Positions 7,472 to 14,503 are shown, numbered from the stretch's first letter. The stretch is DNA of 17,725 bases from XYD1-FULL-44-32 sp964355855 (GCA_964355855.1 CAYHFD010000018.1:1-17725), one strand, 5' to 3'. Numbers and translations: made by a program. The notes: generated by a model not told the origin, from the letters alone.

Positions 7472-8071
7472 TTAGGCAAGACTAAACTTTCTTCGTAACC
7501 AACCATCATTTTCAATACTATCAGCAGTAATGTATAAAATTTCTTTACCTATTTTAAAATCTGACTTTAAAAGTACAATGATTTCGGCACAGTCATATGG
7601 ATACACCCACACACTGTTTTGCAAACGAACAAACCCAAGATTCAAAAGCCACATGCGTAAACGATCACGAGTACCCCTTTTCCATTCTTTAATATCAAAG
7701 ATTACCAGTCGATATTTCCCGTCCCAATGTTTAGGCACAGGTAAACCCTCTTCAAGAAACTCATATTTTTTAAGAACATCCACGCCTTGGGCCGTAATAG
7801 ATATCAAACTTTGTCCAATTTTATTTTTAGTAATTTTTACATCCCCCCTTTCCAACAAACGACCAATGACTTTATTATTTATATAACTATTTCTAAAATT
7901 GCGTCTTTTTTTATCAGTAAAAACTCCCAGATATTGCAGGGTATTGGGAGCTACAGTAGCAAGAACAATAAAACCAGCAACCTTGATAGTCATCAATGTA
8001 GCCTTGGTTAAATTTATCTTATTTATCCGTTTTTTACTTTTATTTCCACCGTTTTTTTCCAGTCCATTCAT
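7472..8071 (-). CDS. PaaX-like winged-helix regulator with Cas2-like C-terminal fold, 199 aa
   Basis: Probable transcriptional regulator. Residues 1-22 are basic, about 24-50 form a hydrophobic segment (LMTIKVAGFIVLATVAPNTLQYL), about 52-110 resemble a winged helix (NKVIGRLLERGDVKITKN, SLISITAQGVDVLKKY), and 116-199 match the Cas2-like ferredoxin domain of the PaaX family (WDGKYRLVIFDIKEWKRGTRDRLRMWL, LGFVRLQNSVWVYPYDC, ILYITADSIEND). Such proteins are common in CPR genomes and are often mislabelled as the CRISPR nuclease Cas2; no CRISPR array or other cas gene is present here. The ATG is about 6 nt after a perfect TATAAT, so the mRNA is probably leaderless. A palindromic operator touches that -10, suggesting autoregulation, and a second copy lies 15 nt past the stop codon. 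The effector and the full set of targets are unknown. Confidence 0.75.
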   Translation of the reverse strand: MNGLEKNGGNKSKKRINKINLTKATLMTIKVAGFIVLATVAPNTLQYLGVFTDKKRRNFRNSYINNKVIGRLLERGDVKITKNKIGQSLISITAQGVDVLKKYEFLEEGLPVPKHWDGKYRLVIFDIKEWKRGTRDRLRMWLLNLGFVRLQNSVWVYPYDCAEIIVLLKSDFKIGKEILYITADSIENDGWLRRKFSLA

Positions 8072-8077
8072 ATAGCT

Positions 8078-8106
8078 ATTATATAACGGTCGTTAGAAAA
8101 TAACTA
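8078..8106 (-). promoter_or_regulatory. Promoter and palindromic operator of the PaaX-like gene
   Basis: On the minus strand a weak TAGTTA (8101-8106), 17 bp, and a perfect TATAAT (8078-8083). The spacer contains the palindrome TAACG-GT-CGTTA (8084-8095 as read on the plus strand), placed where a bound dimer would block RNA polymerase. The ATG begins at 8071, six nt after the -10, so transcription should start at or next to the start codon. Confidence 0.6.
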
Positions 8107-8156
8107 CATCAACTCAACTACACAAAAAGAAGGGGGTAACTAGTGTCTATCGGTGC

Positions 8157-10685
8157 TTATTTTCCGTGACAATGTTTGTATTTTAGCGGCATGCCATCTG
8201 ACTTCTTGGCCCCGCAGGGGCAGGGGTCGTTGCGACCCACCTTTGGCCCGTCAGTAGCAGTTTTAGGTACATCGCCAGCATTAAGCGGATCAGCCCCCGG
8301 CAAAGCGGTAATATCGGTATGAACTTCGTGTAAGTTTGTCTTTTCTTCAATTTTAATTTCCGCAGTCAAATTGGGGGCCAGACGAACAAAGTCCAAAAAA
8401 ACAGCACCCTCTAAATCTTTAAACAGTCGTAAACCTTCCTTTTTAAATTCCACCAACGGGTCGCGCTGACCATAAGCTCGTAGACGCACCGACCCTTTCA
8501 TATAATCAATGGCTTCGAGGTGCTCCATCCAGTACATATCAATAATTTGTAGCACCAGCTCACGCACAGCCACCACAAAACTATCACCAGACTGTTGTTC
8601 TTTAGAATCTAAAATGGTTTGAAAATTTTTAGCTTCAGCTTCTGGTAAAGCCAACTCTAAAATGGCCCGATTGGCAAAAGCCAAAACACCCGCCTTGCCC
8701 CCTAACATTACTTCTTGCCGTCGGTCATACATTGTCACCCGTTGCAGATTAACCACATCATCATATTCCAACAAATGTTTACGAGTATCAAAATTCATTC
8801 CTTCAATGCGAGATTGGGCACTTTCGATGGCCCGCGACACGATACTGTTTTGGATTGGTTCATCTTCGGGTATACCAAAACGACCCATCATATTTTTAAT
8901 CCGATCCGAAGCAAACACTTTCATGAGGGAATCTTCAAGTGAAATATAAAATTGGGTGGCGCCGGGGTCGCCCTGACGGCCAGACCGGCCACGAAGCTGA
9001 TTGTCGATACGCCGAGCCTCGTGTCGTTCGGTACCGATTACAAACAGCCCACCCAAAGATTTGACCTCTTCCCGTTCCTCGGGGGTGGCCAGTGGCCCGC
9101 CCAGTTTAATATCCACCCCACGACCAGCCATGTTGGTAGCAATTACCACACTTTTTTTCTTACCCGCTCCCGCTACTATCTCGCCTTCCCGTTCGTGGTT
9201 TTTAGCATTTAATATCTCATGGGGAATACCTTCTTTACGCAAGTAGGCCGACAAGAGTTCATTTTTTTCAATACTAACCGTACCAATTAAAACCGGCTGA
9301 CCCTTTTCATATAGTTCACGCACCCGACGAGCAATAGCTTTAAATTTACCACTTTCGGTTTGGAAAATAAGGTCGCCATGATCTAGTCGCGCTGGCGCAT
9401 GATTGGTAGGAATAGCATAAACATCAAGACCATAAACTTTTTCAAATTCTTCGGCCGAAGTTTTGGCGGTCCCAGTCATACCCGCCAACTTGGTATAAAG
9501 ACGAAAATAATTTTGCAAAGTCACCGAACCAAAAGTTCGAGATTCTTCCTTGACCGCAACTCCTTCTTTGGCCTCGACTGCCTGGTGCAAACCTTCAGAC
9601 CAACGGCGGCCAGGTTGAAGGCGACCAGTAAACTCGTCAACAATAATAACTTCGCCATCTTTGACGACATATTCTTTATCTCGCTCATAAAGAGCTTTGG
9701 CGCGGATAGCGGTTTCTAGGTGATGAACATATTTTATGCCACCTTCGGTGTAAATATTACCGACCCCCAAAACTTGTTCCGCTTTTTCTATCCCCGGCTC
9801 GGTAATAGCAATAGAGTGAAATTTTAAATCAACCGTATAATCTTCCTCTTCTTTAAACGACCTAACCAGAGCCGAAAAAGTCGCGTATAAACTTTCACTG
9901 GCACCGGCGGGGCCAGCAATAATAAGCGGAGTTCGCGATTCATCAATTAAAATTGAGTCGACCTCATCGACGATGGCAAAATTATGCCTGGCTTCCTTGT
10001 CACCCCGCTGGCTAAGTTGATTGGCTTGATGGGCTAAGTTGTCGCGCAAATAATCAAAACCAAAAGCGTTGTTGGTGCCATAAGTAATATCAGCGGCATA
10101 GGCTTCGCGCCTAGCGATTGGTTTTAAAAACTCTGGTAAAACCTTAAAGGAACCCGCTTCGTCACGCTCCTCGTCTTTTTCGGTGTGGCTTGGATCATAT
10201 AAAAAACTGTCATGCTGATTGACAACCCCCACCGACAACCCCAGCAAATTGTAAACTTGCCCCATCCACGAGGCGTCACGACGGGCCAAATAATCATTAA
10301 CCGTAACCACATGCACTCCCCGCCCCGACAAAGCATTTAAATAAACCGGGGCGGTCGCCACCAAAGTTTTTCCTTCGCCGGTGCGCATTTCCGCGATCGA
10401 GCCACGATGTAAAACAATGCCACCCAAAAGCTGGACATCAAAATGTCTCTGCCCCAAAGTCCGCCAAGCCGCTTCACGAATAACCGCAAACGCCTCGGGC
10501 AAGATATCATCAAGGGTGGCGCCAGCACCCAAGCGCGCTTTAAATTCAGCCGTCTTGTTTTTTAAATCGACAGCCGAAAGGGACCGAACGGCCGGCTCAA
10601 AACCGTTGATAGTTGCCACGATTGGCTCTAATTTCTTTAGTTCCTTGGTGGTTGGATCACCAAAGATGTTTTTTAGTATACTCAT
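8157..10685 (-). CDS. secA: Preprotein translocase ATPase SecA, 842 aa
   Basis: ATP-driven motor that pushes unfolded preproteins through SecYEG, acting at the cytoplasmic face of the membrane. Visible motifs in order: Walker A GEGKT (103-107), DEVDSILIDESRTP (240-253, Walker B), GRLQPGRRWSEGLHQAVEAKEG (from 354), MTGTAKT (403-409), TNMAGRGVDIKLGG (517-530), and QLRGRSGRQGDPG (563-575, arginine fingers). The C-terminus is a zinc-binding SEC-C motif with C822, C824, C839 and H840. The length is normal for the family. The gap between the two zinc ligand pairs is 14 residues, against about 8 in typical SecA tails, because of an SDGMPL-like insertion. The start is preceded by an extended -10 about 22 nt upstream and no Shine-Dalgarno. 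It is the housekeeping anchor of the window and would export the giant surface protein. Confidence 0.98.
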   Translation of the reverse strand: MSILKNIFGDPTTKELKKLEPIVATINGFEPAVRSLSAVDLKNKTAEFKARLGAGATLDDILPEAFAVIREAAWRTLGQRHFDVQLLGGIVLHRGSIAEMRTGEGKTLVATAPVYLNALSGRGVHVVTVNDYLARRDASWMGQVYNLLGLSVGVVNQHDSFLYDPSHTEKDEERDEAGSFKVLPEFLKPIARREAYAADITYGTNNAFGFDYLRDNLAHQANQLSQRGDKEARHNFAIVDEVDSILIDESRTPLIIAGPAGASESLYATFSALVRSFKEEEDYTVDLKFHSIAITEPGIEKAEQVLGVGNIYTEGGIKYVHHLETAIRAKALYERDKEYVVKDGEVIIVDEFTGRLQPGRRWSEGLHQAVEAKEGVAVKEESRTFGSVTLQNYFRLYTKLAGMTGTAKTSAEEFEKVYGLDVYAIPTNHAPARLDHGDLIFQTESGKFKAIARRVRELYEKGQPVLIGTVSIEKNELLSAYLRKEGIPHEILNAKNHEREGEIVAGAGKKKSVVIATNMAGRGVDIKLGGPLATPEEREEVKSLGGLFVIGTERHEARRIDNQLRGRSGRQGDPGATQFYISLEDSLMKVFASDRIKNMMGRFGIPEDEPIQNSIVSRAIESAQSRIEGMNFDTRKHLLEYDDVVNLQRVTMYDRRQEVMLGGKAGVLAFANRAILELALPEAEAKNFQTILDSKEQQSGDSFVVAVRELVLQIIDMYWMEHLEAIDYMKGSVRLRAYGQRDPLVEFKKEGLRLFKDLEGAVFLDFVRLAPNLTAEIKIEEKTNLHEVHTDITALPGADPLNAGDVPKTATDGPKVGRNDPCPCGAKKSDGMPLKYKHCHGK

Positions 10686-10707
10686 GTATTTATTTAGGAG
10701 AAACTCT

Positions 10708-10716
10708 ATTTTAGCA
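10708..10716 (-). promoter_or_regulatory. Extended -10 promoter of secA
   Basis: On the minus strand TGC-TAAAAT matches an extended -10 (TGnTAtaAT), with the hexamer at 10708-10713. No good -35 is visible. The predicted leader to the ATG at 10685 is about 15-17 nt and lacks a Shine-Dalgarno. Confidence 0.45.
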
Positions 10717-10751
10717 CAAAATCGGCTAATTTAAAGGGTTGAACCAAAGAC

Positions 10752-10787
10752 AAAAAACAGCCCCGACCTTACGGTCGGGGCTGTTTT
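10752..10787 (-). terminator. Intrinsic terminator of the histone-like gene
   Basis: A perfect 15-bp stem (10754-10768 with 10773-10787, core CAGCCCCGACC) with loop TTAC. On the minus strand it is followed by a U-run formed from A10752-A10757. It lies 6 nt after the stop codon of the histone-like gene and before the secA promoter. Confidence 0.92.
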
Positions 10788-10793
10788 CAAAAA

Positions 10794-10913
10794 CTATTTG
10801 CGGCGCTTTGCAGTGCGGCGCTTGGCGCTTTTCTTGGCAGCTTTTTTAGTTGCCTTCTTTTTTGCTGCTGGTCGGCGCTTGGCGCTTTTCTTGGCAGCTT
10901 TTTTCTTTGCCAT
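10794..10913 (-). CDS. Histone H1-like Lys/Arg/Ala-rich DNA-binding protein, 39 aa
   Basis: ATG at 10913 to TAG at 10794. Apart from Ala, Ser, Thr and a single Pro, the 39 residues are all Lys or Arg: it opens MAKKKAAKKSAKRRP and ends TAKRRK, with no acidic or large hydrophobic residue. The block KKAAKKSAKRR occurs twice, encoded by identical 32-bp DNA repeats (10816-10847 and 10873-10904). This resembles the C-terminal tails of eukaryotic H1 and the bacterial Hc1/AlgP-like proteins, which bind nucleic acid through charge. It may compact DNA or bind rRNA. It is a complete single-gene unit: the terminator starts 6 nt after the stop and an AT-rich gap lies upstream. No Shine-Dalgarno is present; a weak TTGTTA and AT-rich -10 lie within 40 nt of the ATG. 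Codon use (GCC, CGC, AAG) is GC-rich compared with the flanks. Confidence 0.8.
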   Translation of the reverse strand: MAKKKAAKKSAKRRPAAKKKATKKAAKKSAKRRTAKRRK

Positions 10914-11062
10914 GGTTTACAGATAAATTATTTTTAAAATTTTGTAACAACGCTCGACCTTTTGTTCAGAAAATTTTGTCGATGAAAAATTTGGCTGTTA
11001 CAAAGTGTTACTTACATTATCGTGCAAAAAAAAGTTACAAACAATATTTTTCATCACAAAAA

Positions 11063-11071
11063 TGTGGATAA
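11063..11071 (-). other. DnaA box (perfect consensus)
   Basis: TGTGGATAA on the plus strand, TTATCCACA on the minus strand. It sits in the very AT-rich part (about 10920-11150) of the gap upstream of the histone-like gene. Apart from this box and repeated GTTAC words (near 10950-11040), I see no other gene or clear structure in 10914-11142. Confidence 0.5.
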
Positions 11072-11142
11072 CCAAAAAAATAATTTATAAACATAAAAAA
11101 TTAATTTTAGGTTTAATTTTAAATTATTTTAAGTTTGCAAAA

Positions 11143-11282
11143 GACACAAAACAAAAACATCACACTTTGTGTGATGTCTTTGTTTTTAGCTTCCCAGCAG
11201 TTTTAGCCGGCGGGGCAAAACTCCAAAAGCTACATGTCTTAATGTGAGCGCAGCCGCCAGCTAAAACTGCCGGCAACCACTA
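11143..11282 (-). ncRNA. Candidate structured small RNA B, about 140 nt
   Basis: Transcribed on the minus strand from a promoter at 11289-11316 to the terminator at 11148-11186. The main feature is a 20-bp stem between 11254-11273 and 11194-11213 (minus arms start CCGGCAGTTTTAGC and CCGCCGGCTAAAAC). Two of its pairs are G-U on the minus strand but would be A-C mismatches on the plus strand, which supports a minus-strand RNA. The 40-nt apical region contains a small ACAT/ATGT hairpin. No ORF of useful length is inside. It lacks the SRP (GGAAGG), RNase P or tmRNA signatures that I know, so the family is unknown. Confidence 0.5.
11148..11186 (-). terminator. Terminator of candidate RNA B
   Basis: A perfect 9-bp stem, ACATCACAC (11157-11165) with GTGTGATGT (11169-11177), loop of 3. 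It extends outward through A/T pairs after one mismatch. On the minus strand TTTTGTTTTG follows. It is nearly symmetrical, so it could also act on the plus strand. Confidence 0.8.
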
Positions 11283-11288
11283 CTTCAT

Positions 11289-11316
11289 ATGATATAGAAA
11301 AAGAAAATCAATGCAA
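11289..11316 (-). promoter_or_regulatory. Promoter of candidate RNA B
   Basis: On the minus strand TTGCAT (11311-11316), a 16-bp spacer and TATCAT (11289-11294). The predicted start is near 11282, about 9 nt before the long stem. Confidence 0.45.
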
Positions 11317-11343
11317 GAAATTTATTCTGAAAAGAATGAGTCC

Positions 11344-11378
11344 AAAAACGCAAAAGCCCAGCAAGCTGGGCCCTTACG
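11344..11378 (-). terminator. Terminator of candidate RNA A
   Basis: A 13-bp stem (11366-11378 with 11349-11361), tetraloop CTTG, with three G-U pairs on the minus strand, followed by five U (11348-11344). It could also catch read-through from the ligase gene upstream. Confidence 0.8.
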
Positions 11379-11431
11379 CAAGACATCTAAATTGCTTTTG
11401 GAGCTGCAACCTAAAAGATTACAGCACTCAC
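11344..11431 (-). ncRNA. Candidate small RNA A with attenuator-like fold, about 88 nt
   Basis: Runs from a strong promoter (11438-11466) to a terminator. Hairpin 1 pairs 11417-11425 with 11403-11411 (9 bp, loop TTTTA) and contains two G-U pairs that would be A-C mismatches on the plus strand. The terminator stem contains three more such pairs. All five therefore point to a minus-strand RNA. A 7-nt CAAAAGC (11394-11400) between the hairpins is complementary to GCTTTTG (11351-11357) inside the terminator, so a competing antiterminator pairing is possible. Immediately downstream there is no coding gene, only RNA B and, about 430 nt away, the histone-like gene. No ORF is evident. The family is not recognised. 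Confidence 0.55.
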
Positions 11432-11437
11432 CTTTCT

Positions 11438-11466
11438 ATACTAGCAGATAACAGTCTAAAAGTCAA
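11438..11466 (-). promoter_or_regulatory. Promoter of candidate RNA A
   Basis: On the minus strand TTGACT (11461-11466), exactly 17 bp, and TAGTAT (11438-11443). The -35 begins only 3 nt after the stop codon of the O-antigen ligase gene, so the RNA has its own start directly behind that gene. Confidence 0.65.
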
Positions 11467-11469
11467 GTT

Positions 11470-13677
11470 TTAACCCACCTCCGCCCGCCCCTCTTTAATA
11501 ATTTTTATGAGTTTTTCCGCTTCGGTTTTAAATGCTGGATTAAGAACAATGGCTTCTTCTAAAACACTAATCGATTTCGTCCGCTGGCCAAGAGCATACA
11601 ATGACATCGCGTATTTGGTCCAAGCATTAGTATCATTTGGATTATTTTTGGTTCTTTGACCCCAAATTTCTGTTACCAAATCATAGCGCTTTATTTTAGA
11701 ATAATAATTAATAAAATTATCATCATTGACCGCCAAAGTCCCAAATCGGGGCAATAAGATTTTCTCCGCTAAAGCACGATCGCCGGTTTGGATGGCCAGC
11801 AAACCATACATTTTGACCGCTTGGTCATTGACTGGTAATAAGTCGTAAGACTCACGGGCATAGACTAGGGCTTTTTTCAAATCACCGTTGCTGGCCGCGA
11901 AGAAAGCCAAACGATATAATATATCTTGTTTTTTGGGCGAATAAGTACGCGCCAACTCCAGTTCGGCCAGCGCCTCTTGGGGACGATTGGTCAATTGTAA
12001 CAACTCGGAATAGAAGATGCGCATCCGGACATCATTGGGAGCCGCGGCTAATTGTTTTTTTACCCCCGCTTCAGCCACTGTGCTCAATTTAGCAATATTG
12101 GCCGTATCAGGATTGCGATAAACAATAGCACTAGTCACAGCGGAAGTGGCCTGCTCAGAAGCTTCGCGATCAGCAAAAGTGTGATAACGATATACTTGAG
12201 CAAATGACTCGGTGGCTATTTTTATATTTCCCTGTCCCATAGCCCGGAGAGCATTGATAAGACTAGCCGAAGCTAAAACGGGACGAACCACCACAAAAAA
12301 TGAAATGAGCCCAAACAACACCACGGCCATCACCCCCACGGCTGGTGTATATTTAGCCATTGATTCACGATCGAGCACCAACTCTATGATATTTTTATTA
12401 CCCTCAGCCGACCGAACATGGATATAAGCGATGAGACTAAAAAACAAAACATAACTAATAAGATTATCAAAAATAACCAAATTTTGGAGAAAATAACCAC
12501 CCAACAGAGCAAGCAAAATTATTCTTTCGGTCGAGCTAAATATTTTTTTCTTGTCTCTAACTAAGGCATAAGTGGCACTAAAAAATAAATAGAGATAAGC
12601 GATCAGCCCAACTACTCCAGCCGCCACCAACCAGTCCAGAAAAACATTGTGTGAGCGGTCAAACCACGGCTCTTGAGCATACATCTGTGGATTATAATAT
12701 TTGGTAAAAACAAATGAAAAATTATCTTGACCCCAGCCAAGGATTGGTCGTTCTTTGACCCCCTGCCAAGAAATATTCCAAATCATAAGACGAGATTTAA
12801 CTGTCCCTTCGGTTAAAGAGATCGAAACAAAGCGCGCCAACACTGGATTACCACTAATAAAAGCAGAATCGCGGGCAAACCAAACTCCCCCGACCAATAA
12901 AGTCAGACCAGCTAAAGTGCCAAGGGCAATATTGCGAACCAAAATATTTTTCCGCCCCGCCCAAGCCCCAAGGCCCGCCACTACTAATAGACTAAAAATA
13001 AAACCAAGAATAGCACCTCTGGTCGCAGTCTCGTAAAGGACAAATATTTGCAATAACATCGCCCCTAAATAGAAATAACGCCAATTTTTATGTGACCAAT
13101 CGGCCAACAAAAGATAAAGGGTAATAAAAAACAAAAAAAACATATATGTACCAAGATAAGCCGCATTGCCTAAAGTTGAATCGAGACGAACCCCACCCTG
13201 CATAATGGGCAATTTTCCGGCCAATTGTAATAACCCATAACCGCCCACCACAATACTAGCCAAAACATTGGCCACAAATATGCGGTGCCAAATAACTTTA
13301 GTTTTTAACACCGAAATAGCCACCACAAAATAAAAGAACAGATGAAGGTGGGCGATCAACCCCTCCATCCGTTCAAAATTGCTCCAAAAACTACGATAGG
13401 GATTTTCACCTAGTAAAGTGGCTAAACCAAGGACAATAATAAAAATAGCAGCCGCGAGCAAAATAAAAGAACGTTGGGGGCGATATTTTGGACTTTGGAC
13501 GGCCAACACCAACCAACCAGCGGTAATAATTTCCACAATCAACCGAAAAGCAAAACCTTTGCCGGCAATATAAGGGAAATAGAAAATCCCAGATACATAC
13601 AACGGTAAAAAAGTAATAATGAACAAACCACAGATTATAATTGGCAACAAAATCGCCTCGCCATATAGTTTTTTCAT
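11470..13677 (-). CDS. O-antigen ligase/polymerase (Wzy_C family) fused to TPR repeats, 735 aa
   Basis: Integral membrane protein expected to polymerise or ligate lipid-linked glycans at the outer face of the membrane. Roughly ten or more hydrophobic segments fill residues 1-475. The Wzy_C/O-antigen-ligase signature is present as GWGQDNFSFVFTKYYNP and, near 338-360, RSHNVFLDWLVAAGVVGLIA. The TPR-like tail starts near 545 (RMRIFYSELLQLTNRPQEALAELELA, ILYRLAFFAASNGDLKKALVYA, AWTKYAMSLYALGQ). I chose the ATG at 13677 instead of the upstream in-frame ATG at 13821. The protein then opens MKKLYGEAILLPIIICG, GAGGA lies just before it, and a TTGGCA-17-TATGAT promoter lies at 13687-13715. The longer form would overlap the divergent nucleotidyltransferase. 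The substrate is unknown; the neighbouring rml-type genes suggest a nucleotide-sugar-derived envelope polysaccharide. Confidence 0.85.
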   Translation of the reverse strand: MKKLYGEAILLPIIICGLFIITFLPLYVSGIFYFPYIAGKGFAFRLIVEIITAGWLVLAVQSPKYRPQRSFILLAAAIFIIVLGLATLLGENPYRSFWSNFERMEGLIAHLHLFFYFVVAISVLKTKVIWHRIFVANVLASIVVGGYGLLQLAGKLPIMQGGVRLDSTLGNAAYLGTYMFFLFFITLYLLLADWSHKNWRYFYLGAMLLQIFVLYETATRGAILGFIFSLLVVAGLGAWAGRKNILVRNIALGTLAGLTLLVGGVWFARDSAFISGNPVLARFVSISLTEGTVKSRLMIWNISWQGVKERPILGWGQDNFSFVFTKYYNPQMYAQEPWFDRSHNVFLDWLVAAGVVGLIAYLYLFFSATYALVRDKKKIFSSTERIILLALLGGYFLQNLVIFDNLISYVLFFSLIAYIHVRSAEGNKNIIELVLDRESMAKYTPAVGVMAVVLFGLISFFVVVRPVLASASLINALRAMGQGNIKIATESFAQVYRYHTFADREASEQATSAVTSAIVYRNPDTANIAKLSTVAEAGVKKQLAAAPNDVRMRIFYSELLQLTNRPQEALAELELARTYSPKKQDILYRLAFFAASNGDLKKALVYARESYDLLPVNDQAVKMYGLLAIQTGDRALAEKILLPRFGTLAVNDDNFINYYSKIKRYDLVTEIWGQRTKNNPNDTNAWTKYAMSLYALGQRTKSISVLEEAIVLNPAFKTEAEKLIKIIKEGRAEVG

Positions 13678-13686
13678 ATTCCTCGT

Positions 13687-13715
13687 ATCATAGCGTGTTG
13701 AAACAGACTTGCCAA
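13687..13715 (-). promoter_or_regulatory. Promoter of the O-antigen ligase gene
   Basis: On the minus strand TTGGCA (13710-13715), 17 bp, TATGAT (13687-13692). It overlaps the upstream region of the divergent nucleotidyltransferase gene, so the two promoters share about 75 bp. The ligase ATG is 9 nt past the -10. Confidence 0.75.
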
Positions 13716-13753
13716 GCGGCACAAAAAGGGACAAGATATCTATTAATAACCAT

Positions 13754-14488
13754 ATGAAAGGAGTATTGCTCGCCGGTGGACAAGGCACTCGTTTGTTGCC
13801 ACTCACCAAAGTCACTAACAAACACCTCCTGCCGGTCTATGACAAACCGGTTATTTATTATGCAATCGAAAAAATGGTCGAGGCGGGTATTGATCGAATT
13901 ATGATAGTAACCAGTCCCCACCATCTTGATGATTTTGTTTCTCTTTTAGGATCAGGTCAGAACTTTCTGGCACTAAAAACTGGTAAGCAAATTCAGATCG
14001 TCTACGGCATTCAAAACACGCCCAGTGGCATTGTCGATGGTTTATATATTGCTAAAGATTATATTGGCAGTGATAATTGCCTCCTCTATCTTGGCGATAA
14101 TATTGTTGAAGATTCATTGGCACCAGCGGTCAAAAATTTTAAAGACGGAGCCACTATTTTTTTAAAAGCAGTGACTGAACCACGACGATTTGGTATTGCT
14201 ACTGTAAATAACAATGGCCTAGTAACGGCCGTGATTGAAAAACCAGAAAATCCGACATCTAATTTAGCGGCTATTGGTGCTTATATTTTTGATAATACGG
14301 TTTTTAATAAGATGATCGGTCAGGAAAAATCAACGCGGGGAGAATATGAAATAACTTATATTTTAGACAAATATATTAAAGAAAATAAACTATTAGCTAT
14401 CCCCTTAAAAAACAATTGGTTTGATATCGGGACAATTGATAGTCTACTAGAAGCTTCAAATTTTATGAAAAAACAAAAACTAGCTTGA
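13754..14488 (+). CDS. rmlA: RmlA-like sugar-1-phosphate nucleotidyltransferase, 244 aa
   Basis: Probably transfers a nucleotidyl group (dTTP in true RmlA) to glucose-1-phosphate, giving dTDP-glucose for the RmlB-like enzyme encoded nearby. The N-terminus carries the pyrophosphorylase signature LAGGQGTRLLPLT (6-18), then LLPVYDKPVIYYAIE (25-39) with the substrate-binding lysine, YLGDNI in the metal-binding region, EPRRFGIA and the IEKP motif. Near the C-terminus, WFDIGTIDSLLEASNF is also typical. At 244 residues it is shorter than the ~290-residue classical RmlA and lacks the C-terminal allosteric region, so nucleotide and sugar specificity are less certain. I start at the ATG of MKGVLLAGG; 15 further in-frame codons exist upstream but precede the usual N-terminus and overlap the ligase promoter. 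A weak TATTAA lies 7 nt before the ATG, with no Shine-Dalgarno. Confidence 0.88.
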   Translation: MKGVLLAGGQGTRLLPLTKVTNKHLLPVYDKPVIYYAIEKMVEAGIDRIMIVTSPHHLDDFVSLLGSGQNFLALKTGKQIQIVYGIQNTPSGIVDGLYIAKDYIGSDNCLLYLGDNIVEDSLAPAVKNFKDGATIFLKAVTEPRRFGIATVNNNGLVTAVIEKPENPTSNLAAIGAYIFDNTVFNKMIGQEKSTRGEYEITYILDKYIKENKLLAIPLKNNWFDIGTIDSLLEASNFMKKQKLA

Positions 14489-14503
14489 TGTTAAGATAAA
14501 GCC

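Noticed and set aside
7472..8071. Annotation as CRISPR-associated endonuclease Cas2
   Set aside because: The C-terminal ferredoxin-like region resembles Cas2, but the N-terminal winged-helix part, the length of 199 residues and the absence of any repeat array or cas gene fit the PaaX-like family better.
7444..8097. 12-bp inverted repeats (TCTAACGACCGT) around the PaaX-like gene read as ends of an insertion sequence
   Set aside because: No transposase and no target-site duplication is visible. Each copy abuts a -10 box in the same geometry, which makes operators the simpler reading.
10914..11469. SRP RNA, RNase P RNA, tmRNA or tRNA in the gap
   Set aside because: None of the conserved core motifs (GGAAGG SRP loop, RNase P GAGGAAAGTC, tRNA T-loop and CCA) could be found on either strand.
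13709..13753. 15-codon extension of the RmlA-like protein
   Set aside because: The family begins at MKGVLLAGG, and the extension runs through the ligase -35 region and the likely -10 of the gene itself.
13678..13821. Upstream extension of the O-antigen ligase by 48 residues
   Set aside because: It overlaps the divergent nucleotidyltransferase and covers the ligase promoter; the shorter start has a GAGGA site and a typical membrane-protein N-terminus.
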